From the NCBI GenBank assembly GCA_035536315.1, contig DATLOJ010000061.1, positions 1-35,425 on the forward strand: DNA of 35,425 nucleotides. Direction: 5' to 3'. Each line of letters starts with the position of its first letter. Positions within the stretch are counted from its first letter, which is position 1. The translations under genes were made by a program, and so were the position numbers. Source of the stretch: DATLOJ01 sp035536315. Lineage in GTDB: Bacteria > Actinomycetota > CADDZG01 > JAHWKV01. The notes under the pieces are model-generated. The model searched no databases. It saw nothing but the letters and a program-made list of their open reading frames with translations, and was not told where the DNA came from. This document shows, piece after piece, positions 15,849 through 23,593 of the stretch.

Positions 15849-17354
15849 CTAGGTTCGGTCCTTCTTCATCTCCTCGACGATGGACTCCAGAGATTCCTCG
15901 CTCGCAACAGGCGCTGTGTCGAGAAGCTCGCCTTCGAGCTCTGGGACCTCGTCGGCCGCCTTTGCCTCGGGCTCGGATGCCGGGATCTCCGCGGCAATCT
16001 CTTCTTCCGCACCAACGGATGCTGCCGGCGCCGCTATCTCTGTCTCCGCCGCGGCGGGAGCTTCGGCCGGAACTTCGTCGGAAGGCATGGAAGTGGCCTC
16101 TGCGTCAGGCGTTTCCGTAGCTGCGTCCTGTTCGCGCTCGAAGTCTGCTCCTTCTGCGGATCCGGGGGCCTCGGCTTCCTCTTTCTTGATTTCCCCTTCC
16201 CCAAGGCTCGGCGCGTAAATTGCTACAGCACCAGGAAGCGCCTGCTTCAAAGAAAGGCTGATCCGGCGCCGCTCGAGGTCGACGTCGATGATCTTGACCT
16301 CGGCCTCCTCGTCCAGCTGAACGACCTGGTCGGGAAGTTCGATGTGTCCCTCCGAGAGTTCCGATATGTGTACGAGGCCCTCTATTCCGTCGGCGACTTG
16401 CACGAATGCGCCGAACGGGACGAGCTTGGTGACCTTCCCTTTGACGACATCGCCGGCTGAGTGACTGCGGGCAAACGCCTGCCACGGGTCTTCCTGAGTG
16501 TTCTTGAGCGAAAGGGAGACTCGGTCACGTTCGAGCTCGACGTTCAGAACTTCGACTTCGATCTCCTCGCCAACTTGCACCACTTCAGTCGGGTGATCGA
16601 CGTGCTTCCAAGAAAGCTCGGAAACGTGGATGAGCCCATCGACTCCTCCGAGGTCGACGAATGCACCGAAGTTCACGATCGAAGAAACGACTCCGGTTCT
16701 CTTCTCGCCAGGCTTCAGATTCTCGAGGAACTCCTTGCGCTGCTCTGAGTGGGTCTCCTCGAGGAATGCTCTTCTTGAGAGAACGACGTTGTTACGGTTC
16801 TTGTCGAGCTCGATGATCTTGCACTCGATCTCCTTGCCGACAAAGCTCTGGAGATCGCGTACGCGTCGCAGGTCAACCAGAGACGCCGGCAGGAATCCGC
16901 GGAGGCCGATGTCGACGATGAGTCCACCTTTGACTTGCTCGATGACGGTTCCGTTGACGACGCCACCGGCCCGTTTGATGTCTTCGATCCGACCCCATGC
17001 GCGCTCGTAGCTCGCACGCTTCTTAGAAAGGATGAGCCTTCCTTCTTTGTCTTCCTTCTGAAGGACAAGGGCTTCGATCTGCTCGCCAATCTTTACGATT
17101 TCGCTCGGGTCAACGTCGTTTCTAATCGAAAGCTCGCGGGCCGGAATGACGCCCTCGGACTTGTAGCCGATGTCAACGAGGACCTCTTCCTTGTCTATTT
17201 TCACGATCGTGCCGGAGACCAGGTCTCCGTCTGAGAACGGCTTGATGGTGGCGTCGATCGCCGCCATTAGCTCCTCTTCGGTGGTGCCGACGTCGTTGAA
17301 AACGATCGCCGTCTCGCGGTCGGTGGAACCTGCCTGTGTGGCTTGGGGTGACAT
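15849..17354 (-). CDS. rpsA: 30S ribosomal protein S1
   Basis: RNA-binding ribosomal protein that helps mRNAs engage the 30S subunit. The 501 aa protein carries four S1 (OB-fold) repeats at about residues 42-113, 129-195, 214-286 and 300-371; the last two have the canonical FGAFV...GLVH(I/V)SELS pattern. Four repeats, rather than the six of Escherichia coli, is the actinobacterial form. The final ~130 residues are an Ala/Glu-rich acidic, probably disordered tail, longer than I would expect. AAGGAG seven bases before the ATG is a strong ribosome-binding site. It lies between polA and coaE in the same direction, matching the actinobacterial order. Confidence 0.97.
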   Translation of the reverse strand: MSPQATQAGSTDRETAIVFNDVGTTEEELMAAIDATIKPFSDGDLVSGTIVKIDKEEVLVDIGYKSEGVIPARELSIRNDVDPSEIVKIGEQIEALVLQKEDKEGRLILSKKRASYERAWGRIEDIKRAGGVVNGTVIEQVKGGLIVDIGLRGFLPASLVDLRRVRDLQSFVGKEIECKIIELDKNRNNVVLSRRAFLEETHSEQRKEFLENLKPGEKRTGVVSSIVNFGAFVDLGGVDGLIHVSELSWKHVDHPTEVVQVGEEIEVEVLNVELERDRVSLSLKNTQEDPWQAFARSHSAGDVVKGKVTKLVPFGAFVQVADGIEGLVHISELSEGHIELPDQVVQLDEEAEVKIIDVDLERRRISLSLKQALPGAVAIYAPSLGEGEIKKEEAEAPGSAEGADFEREQDAATETPDAEATSMPSDEVPAEAPAAAETEIAAPAASVGAEEEIAAEIPASEPEAKAADEVPELEGELLDTAPVASEESLESIVEEMKKDRT

Positions 17355-17472
17355 TTGCTGCTCCTTCTTGCCCTGGAAGGGCGGGGACTCCCCGGCTTTG
17401 GGGCCGGAGGCCCGGGCAGTTTAGCACCGCCCCCAGACGAAGGCGGGGGCCGCTCCGCGTGGGGCCAGCGGG
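17355..17472 (-). promoter_or_regulatory. polA-rpsA gap: GC hairpin and candidate rpsA promoter
   Basis: The polA-to-rpsA gap contains a GC-rich stem, GCCCCC (17429-17434) with GGGGGC (17445-17450), lacking a U-run, so it is not a canonical terminator. Just downstream on the minus strand TGCTAAACT (complement of 17418-17426) looks like an extended -10 box; no -35 box is clear. The resulting leader of about 55 bases is GC-rich with small hairpins and ends in the AAGGAG ribosome-binding site. This suggests rpsA has its own promoter in addition to read-through from polA. Confidence 0.35.
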
Positions 17473-20181
17473 TCAGCCCTTGCTTTCCGCCCAGTTCGGT
17501 CCCCAGGCTATGTCCACCTTGAGCGGGACCGATAGCTCAAGGCAGTTTTCCATTGCGTCCTTCACGGCCTTTGCGGTCTGCTCGATCTCTGCCGATGGGA
17601 CCTCGAAGACCAGCTCGTCGTGAACCGTCATCACCATTCGCGATTCGGTTCCCTTGATTGCCTTGTCACTCTCCACCATCGCGAGCTTCATGATGTCGGC
17701 TGCAGAACCCTGAATCGGTGCGTTGAGAGCCTGCCTCTCGCCGAGGCTTCGGACTCTCGGGTTCCGGGACTTGAGCTCGGGAACATAGCGGCGGCGGCCC
17801 AGCATCGTCGTCGTGAAGCCCTCCTCGGTCGCCTGCTCGACTACTCCGTCCAGGAACTTTCTGACTCCCGGATACAGTGCGAAGAACCCGTCGATGTATG
17901 TGCGGGCCTGGTCGACCGGAATCCGCAGCCGCTGTGACAAACCGAACGGGCCCATCCCGTAGGTGACTCCGTAGGAAACCATCTTTCCAATCGAGCGCAG
18001 ATCCGGTGTTACCTCAGACTCGTCGATGCCGAGTGCCTTCGCGATCGAGCTTCTGTGAATGTCCTTGCCCTTGTTGAACGCATCTACAAGCTCCTCGTCC
18101 CTGGACAGATGCGCAAGTATTCGAAGCTCGATCTGAGAGTAGTCGGCGACGAGCATGGTGAAGCCTTCCTCAGGGATGAAGGCTCTTCTTATCTGACGCC
18201 CTTCCTCAGTCCGGATCGGAATGTTCTGAAGGTTCGGCGAGTCCGAGGAAAGCCTGCCTGTTGACGCGACGGTTTGGTTGAACCGGCAGTGCAGGCGGCG
18301 CGTCTCGGCATCGACCAGCGGAGGGAGGGCATCGAGATATGTCGACTTCAGCTTCGCGCGTTCGCGGTGGCGCAAGATGAGGTCGATGATCGGATGCTCG
18401 TCGCGCAGAGATTCGAGGACACTGGCGTCGGTTGAGAAACCCGTCTTGGTTTTCTTCGAGGGCTTCAGCTGCAGCCGTTCGTATAGGACCTCGCGCAGTT
18501 GTGGAGGTGATCCGATGTTGAAAGGCCCGCCGGCCAGGTCGTAGATCTGCTTCTCGATCTCCGCGAGCTCACCTCCCAGAGTCTTGGACATCCCATTCAA
18601 GTAATCGACGTCGATCTTGACCCCGGTGTGCTCGATCCTCGCAAGGACTCTCACCAGAGGTATTTCGAGATCAACGAACAAGTCCCAAAGGCCTCGATCG
18701 CGCAGCTCCTTCGCGAGAACGTCGGCAAGCTCCGCCACTGCCACGGCTTGAAGCCCTAGCGAGTCCTCTTCCTCGGGCTCGTCGTCCAGAAGTGAAGGCT
18801 GAGACACATCGCCGGTGCTTTCCTCTCCCCCCTCGATTCGCAGCTCCCTTCCGAGGTAATGCCGGGCGAGGTCGACCAGGGTGTACGAACCGCGGGCAGG
18901 ATCGATGAGATAGGCCCCCAGCTCTGCGTCCATCGCGACGTTCTCGGGCTCGGCCCCCGCGGCTTTCAGCCGCTGGATCACTTCCTTCGAGCCATGCAGG
19001 TTCAAGGGGGCGGCTTTCAGCGCCGGCGCGAGCGCGTTCCACAGTTCTTTTTTTCCAACCGATGCGGCCCGCGCAACGTATGCGGTTCTGTCGATGCTCA
19101 CGGCGATGGCCTCGGGGGCTGCCCGCGAATACGAGGGATCTCCCTTCACGGCAAGCGAGACCTTGGGGGCGGCAGCAATCAGCGATGCAAGATCCTCCAG
19201 CTGCTTCTTGCCGCCAACCTCCACCACATCGGCCTCGAACCCTTCCGCGGTTCCGGCAGCCTCGGGCCGGTACTCGGCCAGTCTTTCGTAAAGGATTCGA
19301 AACTCCAGCGCGTCAAACAGCTTCCGAATCTGGGCGAAATCCCAGTCCCCCATCTTCAGGTCTTCGACGGTCAGCTCGAAGTAGTCGGCGTCGACTCCTT
19401 GCTTCACTAGGTCTTGCTCAGATCGGAAGCGGAAGAACTCCCGGTTGATCAGCAGCCGCTCCTGCGCTTCGGCAAGGTTCGCGCGCAGTTTCGGTGTGAG
19501 CTCGTCGAGATGCTCGAAGATGTTTTCCAGAGTTTCGTACTTAACGACCAGGCTGGATGCGGTCTTTTCCCCGACCCCCGGCACTCCCTGAATGTTGTCG
19601 GATGGGTCCCCCCGAAGCGCCGCGTAGTCGAGGTACCGCTCCGGCCCGAAGCCGAATCTCTGCTTGACCCCGGCAACGTCGTACACGACTGTGTCGGAGA
19701 TTCCTCTGCGGTTCATCATCAGCTTCACGTTGGTCCCGACCATCTGGAAGTAGTCCCTGTCGGCCGTGACGACGATTACCTCGTCCCCCTCGGACGAGAT
19801 GCGCGACCCCAGGATGAAGATGATGTCGTCGGCCTCAACGTTCGGGACCTCGAAGACCGGGATCGTCAGGACTTCGAGCACTTCGCGGATTAGTCCCAGC
19901 TGCTGCCTGAACTCGTCGGGGGCCGACACCCGCTGCTCCTTGTATTCCGGTCGTATCGCCAGACGTTCCAGTGGCGCGCCCTTGTCGAACGCCACCGCGA
20001 GGTACTCGCTCTTGTGATCTTGAAGGGCTTTGATGAGCATTCCCGTGAATCCATAGACGGCGTTCGTCACCTGACCGCTCGAAGTTCTTAGGTCCGGAGG
20101 CAGCGCGTAAAAAGCCCGGTAAGCCAGTGAGTGGCCGTCTAGAAGAAGAACTTTTCGCTTGTTTTTGGAGGGGGGGCTCAC
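17473..20181 (-). CDS. polA: DNA polymerase I
   Basis: Repair and Okazaki-fragment polymerase, 902 aa from GTG 20181. The N-terminal 5' nuclease domain (about residues 1-290) shows LLLDGHSLAYRAF, EADD and the helix-hairpin-helix GVPGVGEKTA. The middle 3'-5' exonuclease domain has lost its catalytic acids (the usual DTET position reads AVKGDP), so proofreading is predicted absent. The polymerase domain has motif A DYSQIELR (Asp near 679), motif B KMVSYGVTYG with Tyr near 737 where Escherichia coli has Phe762, and motif C VHDELVFE. A GTG start is preferred to the upstream in-frame codon at 20253 because it puts the conserved KVLLLDGH near the N-terminus and lies 9 bases past a TATAGT box. Tyr in motif B and dead proofreading are also known in mycobacterial Pol I. 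Confidence 0.97.
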   Translation of the reverse strand: MSPPSKNKRKVLLLDGHSLAYRAFYALPPDLRTSSGQVTNAVYGFTGMLIKALQDHKSEYLAVAFDKGAPLERLAIRPEYKEQRVSAPDEFRQQLGLIREVLEVLTIPVFEVPNVEADDIIFILGSRISSEGDEVIVVTADRDYFQMVGTNVKLMMNRRGISDTVVYDVAGVKQRFGFGPERYLDYAALRGDPSDNIQGVPGVGEKTASSLVVKYETLENIFEHLDELTPKLRANLAEAQERLLINREFFRFRSEQDLVKQGVDADYFELTVEDLKMGDWDFAQIRKLFDALEFRILYERLAEYRPEAAGTAEGFEADVVEVGGKKQLEDLASLIAAAPKVSLAVKGDPSYSRAAPEAIAVSIDRTAYVARAASVGKKELWNALAPALKAAPLNLHGSKEVIQRLKAAGAEPENVAMDAELGAYLIDPARGSYTLVDLARHYLGRELRIEGGEESTGDVSQPSLLDDEPEEEDSLGLQAVAVAELADVLAKELRDRGLWDLFVDLEIPLVRVLARIEHTGVKIDVDYLNGMSKTLGGELAEIEKQIYDLAGGPFNIGSPPQLREVLYERLQLKPSKKTKTGFSTDASVLESLRDEHPIIDLILRHRERAKLKSTYLDALPPLVDAETRRLHCRFNQTVASTGRLSSDSPNLQNIPIRTEEGRQIRRAFIPEEGFTMLVADYSQIELRILAHLSRDEELVDAFNKGKDIHRSSIAKALGIDESEVTPDLRSIGKMVSYGVTYGMGPFGLSQRLRIPVDQARTYIDGFFALYPGVRKFLDGVVEQATEEGFTTTMLGRRRYVPELKSRNPRVRSLGERQALNAPIQGSAADIMKLAMVESDKAIKGTESRMVMTVHDELVFEVPSAEIEQTAKAVKDAMENCLELSVPLKVDIAWGPNWAESKG

Positions 20182-20190
20182 AGCGACCGC

Positions 20191-20198
20191 ACTATAGT
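20191..20198. promoter_or_regulatory. Symmetric divergent -10 element for polA and the DtxR-family gene
   Basis: ACTATAGT is a perfect palindrome, so each strand carries TATAGT (plus 20193-20198; minus complement of 20191-20196). Its centre at 20194.5 is exactly midway between the first bases of the polA GTG (20181) and the regulator ATG (20208). On both sides 9 bases separate the hexamer from the start codon, the spacing expected for leaderless or nearly leaderless transcripts. Neither gene has a ribosome-binding site. No good -35 box is visible in either direction. Confidence 0.55.
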
Positions 20199-20207
20199 AG
20201 GCGCCCG

Positions 20208-20885
20208 ATGTCGGCACAGATTCCTCAGGGCGCGCAGGAGTACCTCGAGGCAATCTTCGAGATGGAAGAAGAAGGCGCCGTCATCCAGCAGGCGCGCATA
20301 GCGAAGCGTCTCGGTGTGACTGCGGCGACGGTCTCTGAGCACATCCACCGGCTAGCCAAAGAGGGCCTGATCAAAATCGACGGCAGGCAGATCCACCTGA
20401 CCGCCTCGGGAAACAAAGTCGCTACTCCCCTCGTGCGCAGGCACCGTCTTGCCGAAAGGCTGCTGACCGACATCCTCGAGATCCCCTGGTTTCGAGCGCA
20501 CGAGGAGGCCCACGACTGGGAGCACGTGATCTCCCCCGAAGTGGAGGAAAAGATTCTCAGCAAGACCGGTGCCACCACCTGCCCCCACGGCAACCCGATA
20601 CCCGGACTCGAGCCACCGTACGACCGCTCCTTACTCGTGCCGCTGACCAAACTCGGCAAGGGAGAGCGCGGAACTCTGTGCCTGCTGACGGAGGACGTCG
20701 AGCTCGTCACCGGCATCCTCGAGTACTTTCAGCAGCACGCGCTGATGCCCGAGGCCTCGATCGAAGTCCGCAGCGTCGGGCCGGACGGAACACTTACTTT
20801 GAAAGCCGGTGGCAAGACCTCATCCCTCGGCCCCCATCTCGCGGACAACATCTGGGTTCTCCCGGAGGCTAGCTCCAACAACTGA
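20208..20885 (+). CDS. DtxR/MntR-family metal-dependent transcriptional regulator
   Basis: A 225 aa metal-responsive repressor with N-terminal winged helix-turn-helix (about 8-65, recognition region VTAATVSEHIHRL), dimerisation and metal-binding domain (66-140) and C-terminal SH3-like domain (about 150-222). The ancillary site residues His79, Glu83 and His98 are present, as are Glu105 and His106. Two DtxR primary-site ligands differ: the Cys102 position is His102, and the Met10 position aligns with Glu11. That points to harder ligands and possibly altered metal choice. The DtxR landmark GNPIPGL is conserved. The ATG at 20208 fits the family start; it lies 9 bases after the shared -10. It sits 75 bases upstream of the iron importer and is its likely regulator. 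Confidence 0.9.
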   Translation: MSAQIPQGAQEYLEAIFEMEEEGAVIQQARIAKRLGVTAATVSEHIHRLAKEGLIKIDGRQIHLTASGNKVATPLVRRHRLAERLLTDILEIPWFRAHEEAHDWEHVISPEVEEKILSKTGATTCPHGNPIPGLEPPYDRSLLVPLTKLGKGERGTLCLLTEDVELVTGILEYFQQHALMPEASIEVRSVGPDGTLTLKAGGKTSSLGPHLADNIWVLPEASSNN

Positions 20886-20891
20886 GCCCGC

Positions 20892-20921
20892 TTGACCATC
20901 CCACCAGACATATGGGATACC
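20892..20921 (+). promoter_or_regulatory. Candidate iron-importer promoter
   Basis: TTGACC (20892-20897) is followed after 18 bases by GATACC (20916-20921), a weak -10. Transcription would start around 20928, at the edge of the iron-box operator, so a bound metallo-repressor would cover the start site. The -10 match is only partial. Confidence 0.4.
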
Positions 20922-20928
20922 TAACTAA

Positions 20929-20947
20929 TCAGGTTAGGCAAACCTAA
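20929..20947 (+). promoter_or_regulatory. DtxR/IdeR-type iron-box operator
   Basis: The 19-base sequence TCAGGTTAGGCAAACCTAA matches the known DtxR/IdeR consensus TTAGGTTAGSCTAACCTAA at 17 positions. An additional CCTAAC at 20920-20925 forms a second inverted pair with GGTTAGG, so two dimers may bind. The site lies between the putative -10 and the AAGGAGG ribosome-binding site of the iron-binding lipoprotein gene, where repression would be effective. The neighbouring DtxR-family gene is the natural candidate to bind it when metal is replete. Confidence 0.75.
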
Positions 20948-20960
20948 CAAGGAGGAATTC

Positions 20961-22028
20961 TTGAAGTTCACTCTTGCCAGGCGCGTCGCCCCGTTAGCGA
21001 TCGTTCTGCTGCTCCTGACTTTGGCTGCATGTTCTCCCAAAGCCAATGACAGGACGATCCAGGAAAAGGAAGAGATCAAAAACGGGGACACAAACAAGTC
21101 GATTGTCGTCTACTCCGGCCGGAAAGAGGCACTGATCAAGCCGGTAATCGCCGCCTTCACCAAAAAGACCGGAATCGAGGTCAAGCTCAGGGAAGGGAGC
21201 ACTGCGGAGCTTGCGGTACTTCTTCTGGAAGAGAAGGACCGGCCGCAGGCAGAGGTCTTCATCGCACAGGACGCCGGGACGATGAACAAGTTGTCATCCG
21301 AGGGAGTGCTGGAAAAGTACGTCCCGAAAGGATCTGAGGCGGTTCCCGCCGACCTCAAATCCTTCGACCAAACTTGGGTGGGGGTTAGTGGGCGCATCAG
21401 GGCTCTCGTGATCAACACGACCCTGGTCCCCCAGGCAGATGCTCCTGCCAAGCTGCAGGACCTGCGCAATCCGAAGTGGAAGGCCAAGGTCGCCATGGCG
21501 TCGATCCGCGAAGCCTCGGTTGTGGCGTGGCTGGAGTCGCTCGTTGCACTCCGAGGCGAGGAGTACACGCTGGACTTGCTGGAGGGGCTGAAGGCCAACG
21601 GTGTAAAGGTGCTGAACAATCACGAGGAAGTCGCCGCGGCCGTGGGTAAAGGTGAGTTTGCCGTTGGAATCGTCAACCAGTACTACGTGTTCCGGGAGAA
21701 GGACGAGCACTCCACTCCAGTCGCCGTGATCTACCCGGACCAGGAAGAAGGTGGCGTCGGAACACTTGTAAACGCGAGCACGGTCGCGCTCATCAAGGGA
21801 AAGGCCGGCGACAACGCTAAGAAGTTTGCGGACTTTCTCCTCGAAAAGGAGGCTCAGCAGTTGTTCGCACAGGGTAATTACGAGTACCCGCTGGCTGCAG
21901 GCGTGGCAGCCAGAACCGAGCTTGTCGCCCTCGACTCCATCCGCAGGACTCCCGGTGGCCTGGCACAACTGGGCTCCGAAATCGACAAGGCCGTAGAAAT
22001 CTGGGACCGCTCGGGCATCGCCGCCTGA
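20961..22028 (+). CDS. Ferric iron ABC transporter substrate-binding lipoprotein
   Basis: A 355 aa FbpA/FutA-type binding protein that captures ferric iron outside the membrane and delivers it to the permease. The signal peptide ends in a lipobox LAAC with lipidated Cys24. The mature domain begins with IVVYSGRKEALIKPVIAAF, typical of this family, and contains the paired tyrosines of the iron site in VNQYYVFRE, along with the family motif GVSGRIRALVINT. It starts at TTG, five bases past a strong AAGGAGG site. It is the first gene of an operon with permease and ATPase, directly behind the iron-box operator. Iron is the most likely substrate; thiamine or other anion binders of the same superfamily are less likely given the Tyr pair. 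Confidence 0.92.
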   Translation: MKFTLARRVAPLAIVLLLLTLAACSPKANDRTIQEKEEIKNGDTNKSIVVYSGRKEALIKPVIAAFTKKTGIEVKLREGSTAELAVLLLEEKDRPQAEVFIAQDAGTMNKLSSEGVLEKYVPKGSEAVPADLKSFDQTWVGVSGRIRALVINTTLVPQADAPAKLQDLRNPKWKAKVAMASIREASVVAWLESLVALRGEEYTLDLLEGLKANGVKVLNNHEEVAAAVGKGEFAVGIVNQYYVFREKDEHSTPVAVIYPDQEEGGVGTLVNASTVALIKGKAGDNAKKFADFLLEKEAQQLFAQGNYEYPLAAGVAARTELVALDSIRRTPGGLAQLGSEIDKAVEIWDRSGIAA

Positions 22029-23593
22029 GCAAACGAGGCGGGGTCGTCTCCCGCATCGCCTTCGCTGCATCGGCCCCCGCTGCTCTGGTTGCGAGCGCCC
22101 CGCTCGTTTACGTTGCCGCGCGGGCGTCGGGGGCCGATGCAGCCCAATGGAAGAGACTCTTTAGTTCCAGGATCCCCGGCCTTCTTCTATCGACCGCCTC
22201 GCTGACTGTGCTGGTGACGATCTTCGTTGTTGTTCTTGGAGTCTCTTCTGCCCTTCTTGTCGAACGAAGCGGCCTCAGACACAAAAGCTTCTGGCGGATC
22301 CTCATGTCACTTCCCTTGGTGGTTCCTCCGTATGTGCTCGCCCTTTCGGTGATCCTCGTGGCGGGCCCACGGGGGCTGGCCGAGCAAGCTTTTTCGGCAA
22401 CGCTCCCCTCCCCCTTTGGCTTATGGGGATCTGCATTTGTTCTGACGATGGCGACGTATCCGTACGTCTTTCTCCTCACGAGTGCCGCTCTCAGATCGCT
22501 GGACCCTTCACGAGAGGAAGCGGCAAAGGTCTCGGGAAGAACAGCTCTCTCCAGATTTCTGCTCGTGATATTTCCTGCGATCAAGCCTGCCGTTGCAGGC
22601 GGCGCCTTGCTTGCCGCGCTTTACTGCATCTCAGACTTCGGCGCCGTCGCCGTGATGCGCTACAACACACTCACAGTTGCCGTTTACGAACAGATAACAG
22701 CCAGGTACGACCGAGCAGGGGCAGCCGTACTGAGCCTCGTTCTGATCGCACTGGGGGCGACGGTTACATTGACACAGTCGCGACTCGTCGGGGATCGGCA
22801 CGCAGAGGAAGGCGTTCGGCGCGGCGACGCGAACGTCCAGAGCCGCGGGAGCGGGTTTCCTGCTGCAGGGGGCCTGGCGTTCGTAGGCCTGGTGGCCCTC
22901 GGACTGCCCTTGTTTTCGCTGGCCTGGTGGATCTTTACCCAACCGGGCGTACGAGTAGAGGACGGAACCGGCCGGTTCGCCTTGAACGCAGTTGTCACTT
23001 CTGCCATCGCTGCCACGATCATCGTGCTTGTAGCGATCCCGCCTGCCCTCATGGCGGAGGGAAGCCGCCTGCGCCGCCTGATGGTGAGGGGAATGATCCT
23101 TATCGGCTATTCGGTCCCCGGAGTTGTGGCCGGCCTTGCGACCGCGATGATCCTGTTGCAGTTGCCGCTTCCCTTGTATGCGACAGCCGGCGCCGTGGTG
23201 GCCGCGTATCTAGTTCGGTTTCTTCCCCAGGGCCTTCTTGCAGCCGAGGCCGGCGGCGGCGCTCCCGGTCCGCTAACCGAGGCGGGCCTGACTCTCGGCA
23301 GGCGGCCCCTTGCCGTCGCCGCCAGAGTGACGTTGCCTTTGATGAGGCCTCACCTGATCGCTGGGTGGGCCTTGATTTTCCTGTCCTGTCTGAAGGAACT
23401 CCCGGCAACCCTGCTCCTGCGGCCTCCTGGATTCGAGACGCTGGCCACCCGGATCTGGGTCCACTCGAGCCAGGGATCCTTCGGCAGAGCTGCGGTTCCT
23501 GCCCTCATCCTCATCCTGCTGGCGGCGCCTCCTTTGGCCCTTCTTCTCCGGCGCGGTAACATCGTGTTAGGCAACCCTACGAAATCAAGTTAA
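22025..23593 (+). CDS. Ferric iron ABC transporter permease, CTG start
   Basis: FbpB/FutB-type permease with two fused six-helix permease halves, 522 aa from 22025. Each half has an EAA-type coupling loop (EEAAKVSGRTALSRFLLVIFPAIKP and later LTEAGLTLGRRPLAVAARVTLPL). The frame from 22025 to 22207 contains no ATG, GTG or TTG yet encodes an expected first helix (IAFAASAPAALVASAPLVYVAA) and the start of the second (PGLLLSTASLTVLV). The nearest standard start, GTG 22208, would delete these. A CTG at 22025 overlaps the preceding TGA as CTGA, the same 4-base overlap geometry seen in the sugar operon with GTGA and TTGA. CTG initiation is therefore the best explanation. The gene is followed without a gap by the ATPase. 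Confidence 0.85.
   Translation: MSKRGGVVSRIAFAASAPAALVASAPLVYVAARASGADAAQWKRLFSSRIPGLLLSTASLTVLVTIFVVVLGVSSALLVERSGLRHKSFWRILMSLPLVVPPYVLALSVILVAGPRGLAEQAFSATLPSPFGLWGSAFVLTMATYPYVFLLTSAALRSLDPSREEAAKVSGRTALSRFLLVIFPAIKPAVAGGALLAALYCISDFGAVAVMRYNTLTVAVYEQITARYDRAGAAVLSLVLIALGATVTLTQSRLVGDRHAEEGVRRGDANVQSRGSGFPAAGGLAFVGLVALGLPLFSLAWWIFTQPGVRVEDGTGRFALNAVVTSAIAATIIVLVAIPPALMAEGSRLRRLMVRGMILIGYSVPGVVAGLATAMILLQLPLPLYATAGAVVAAYLVRFLPQGLLAAEAGGGAPGPLTEAGLTLGRRPLAVAARVTLPLMRPHLIAGWALIFLSCLKELPATLLLRPPGFETLATRIWVHSSQGSFGRAAVPALILILLAAPPLALLLRRGNIVLGNPTKSS
23562..23580 (+). promoter_or_regulatory. Possible second metal-regulator box at the permease/ATPase junction
   Basis: TCGTGTTAGGCAACCCTAC resembles the upstream iron box (14 of 19 positions, strongest in GTTAGGCAA and CCTA). 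It lies within the last codons of the permease, about 14-32 bases before the ATPase start. It may be chance, a secondary binding site or roadblock. Nearby GTTAAGTGACCCTAAC (around 23589-23604) has similar inverted ends. Confidence 0.25.

Noticed and set aside
20182..20253. Longer polA N-terminus
   Set aside because: The extra 24 residues are atypical, overlap the regulator gene and its promoter, and lie before the conserved KVLLLDGH start.
22423..23559. 378-codon ORF in another frame of the permease
   Set aside because: Arg/Gly/Ser-rich shadow of the permease; the permease frame has proper helices and coupling loops.
22208..23593. Permease starting at GTG 22208
   Set aside because: It removes the first helix and part of the second and leaves a 179-base untranslated gap that reads as coding protein in the same frame.
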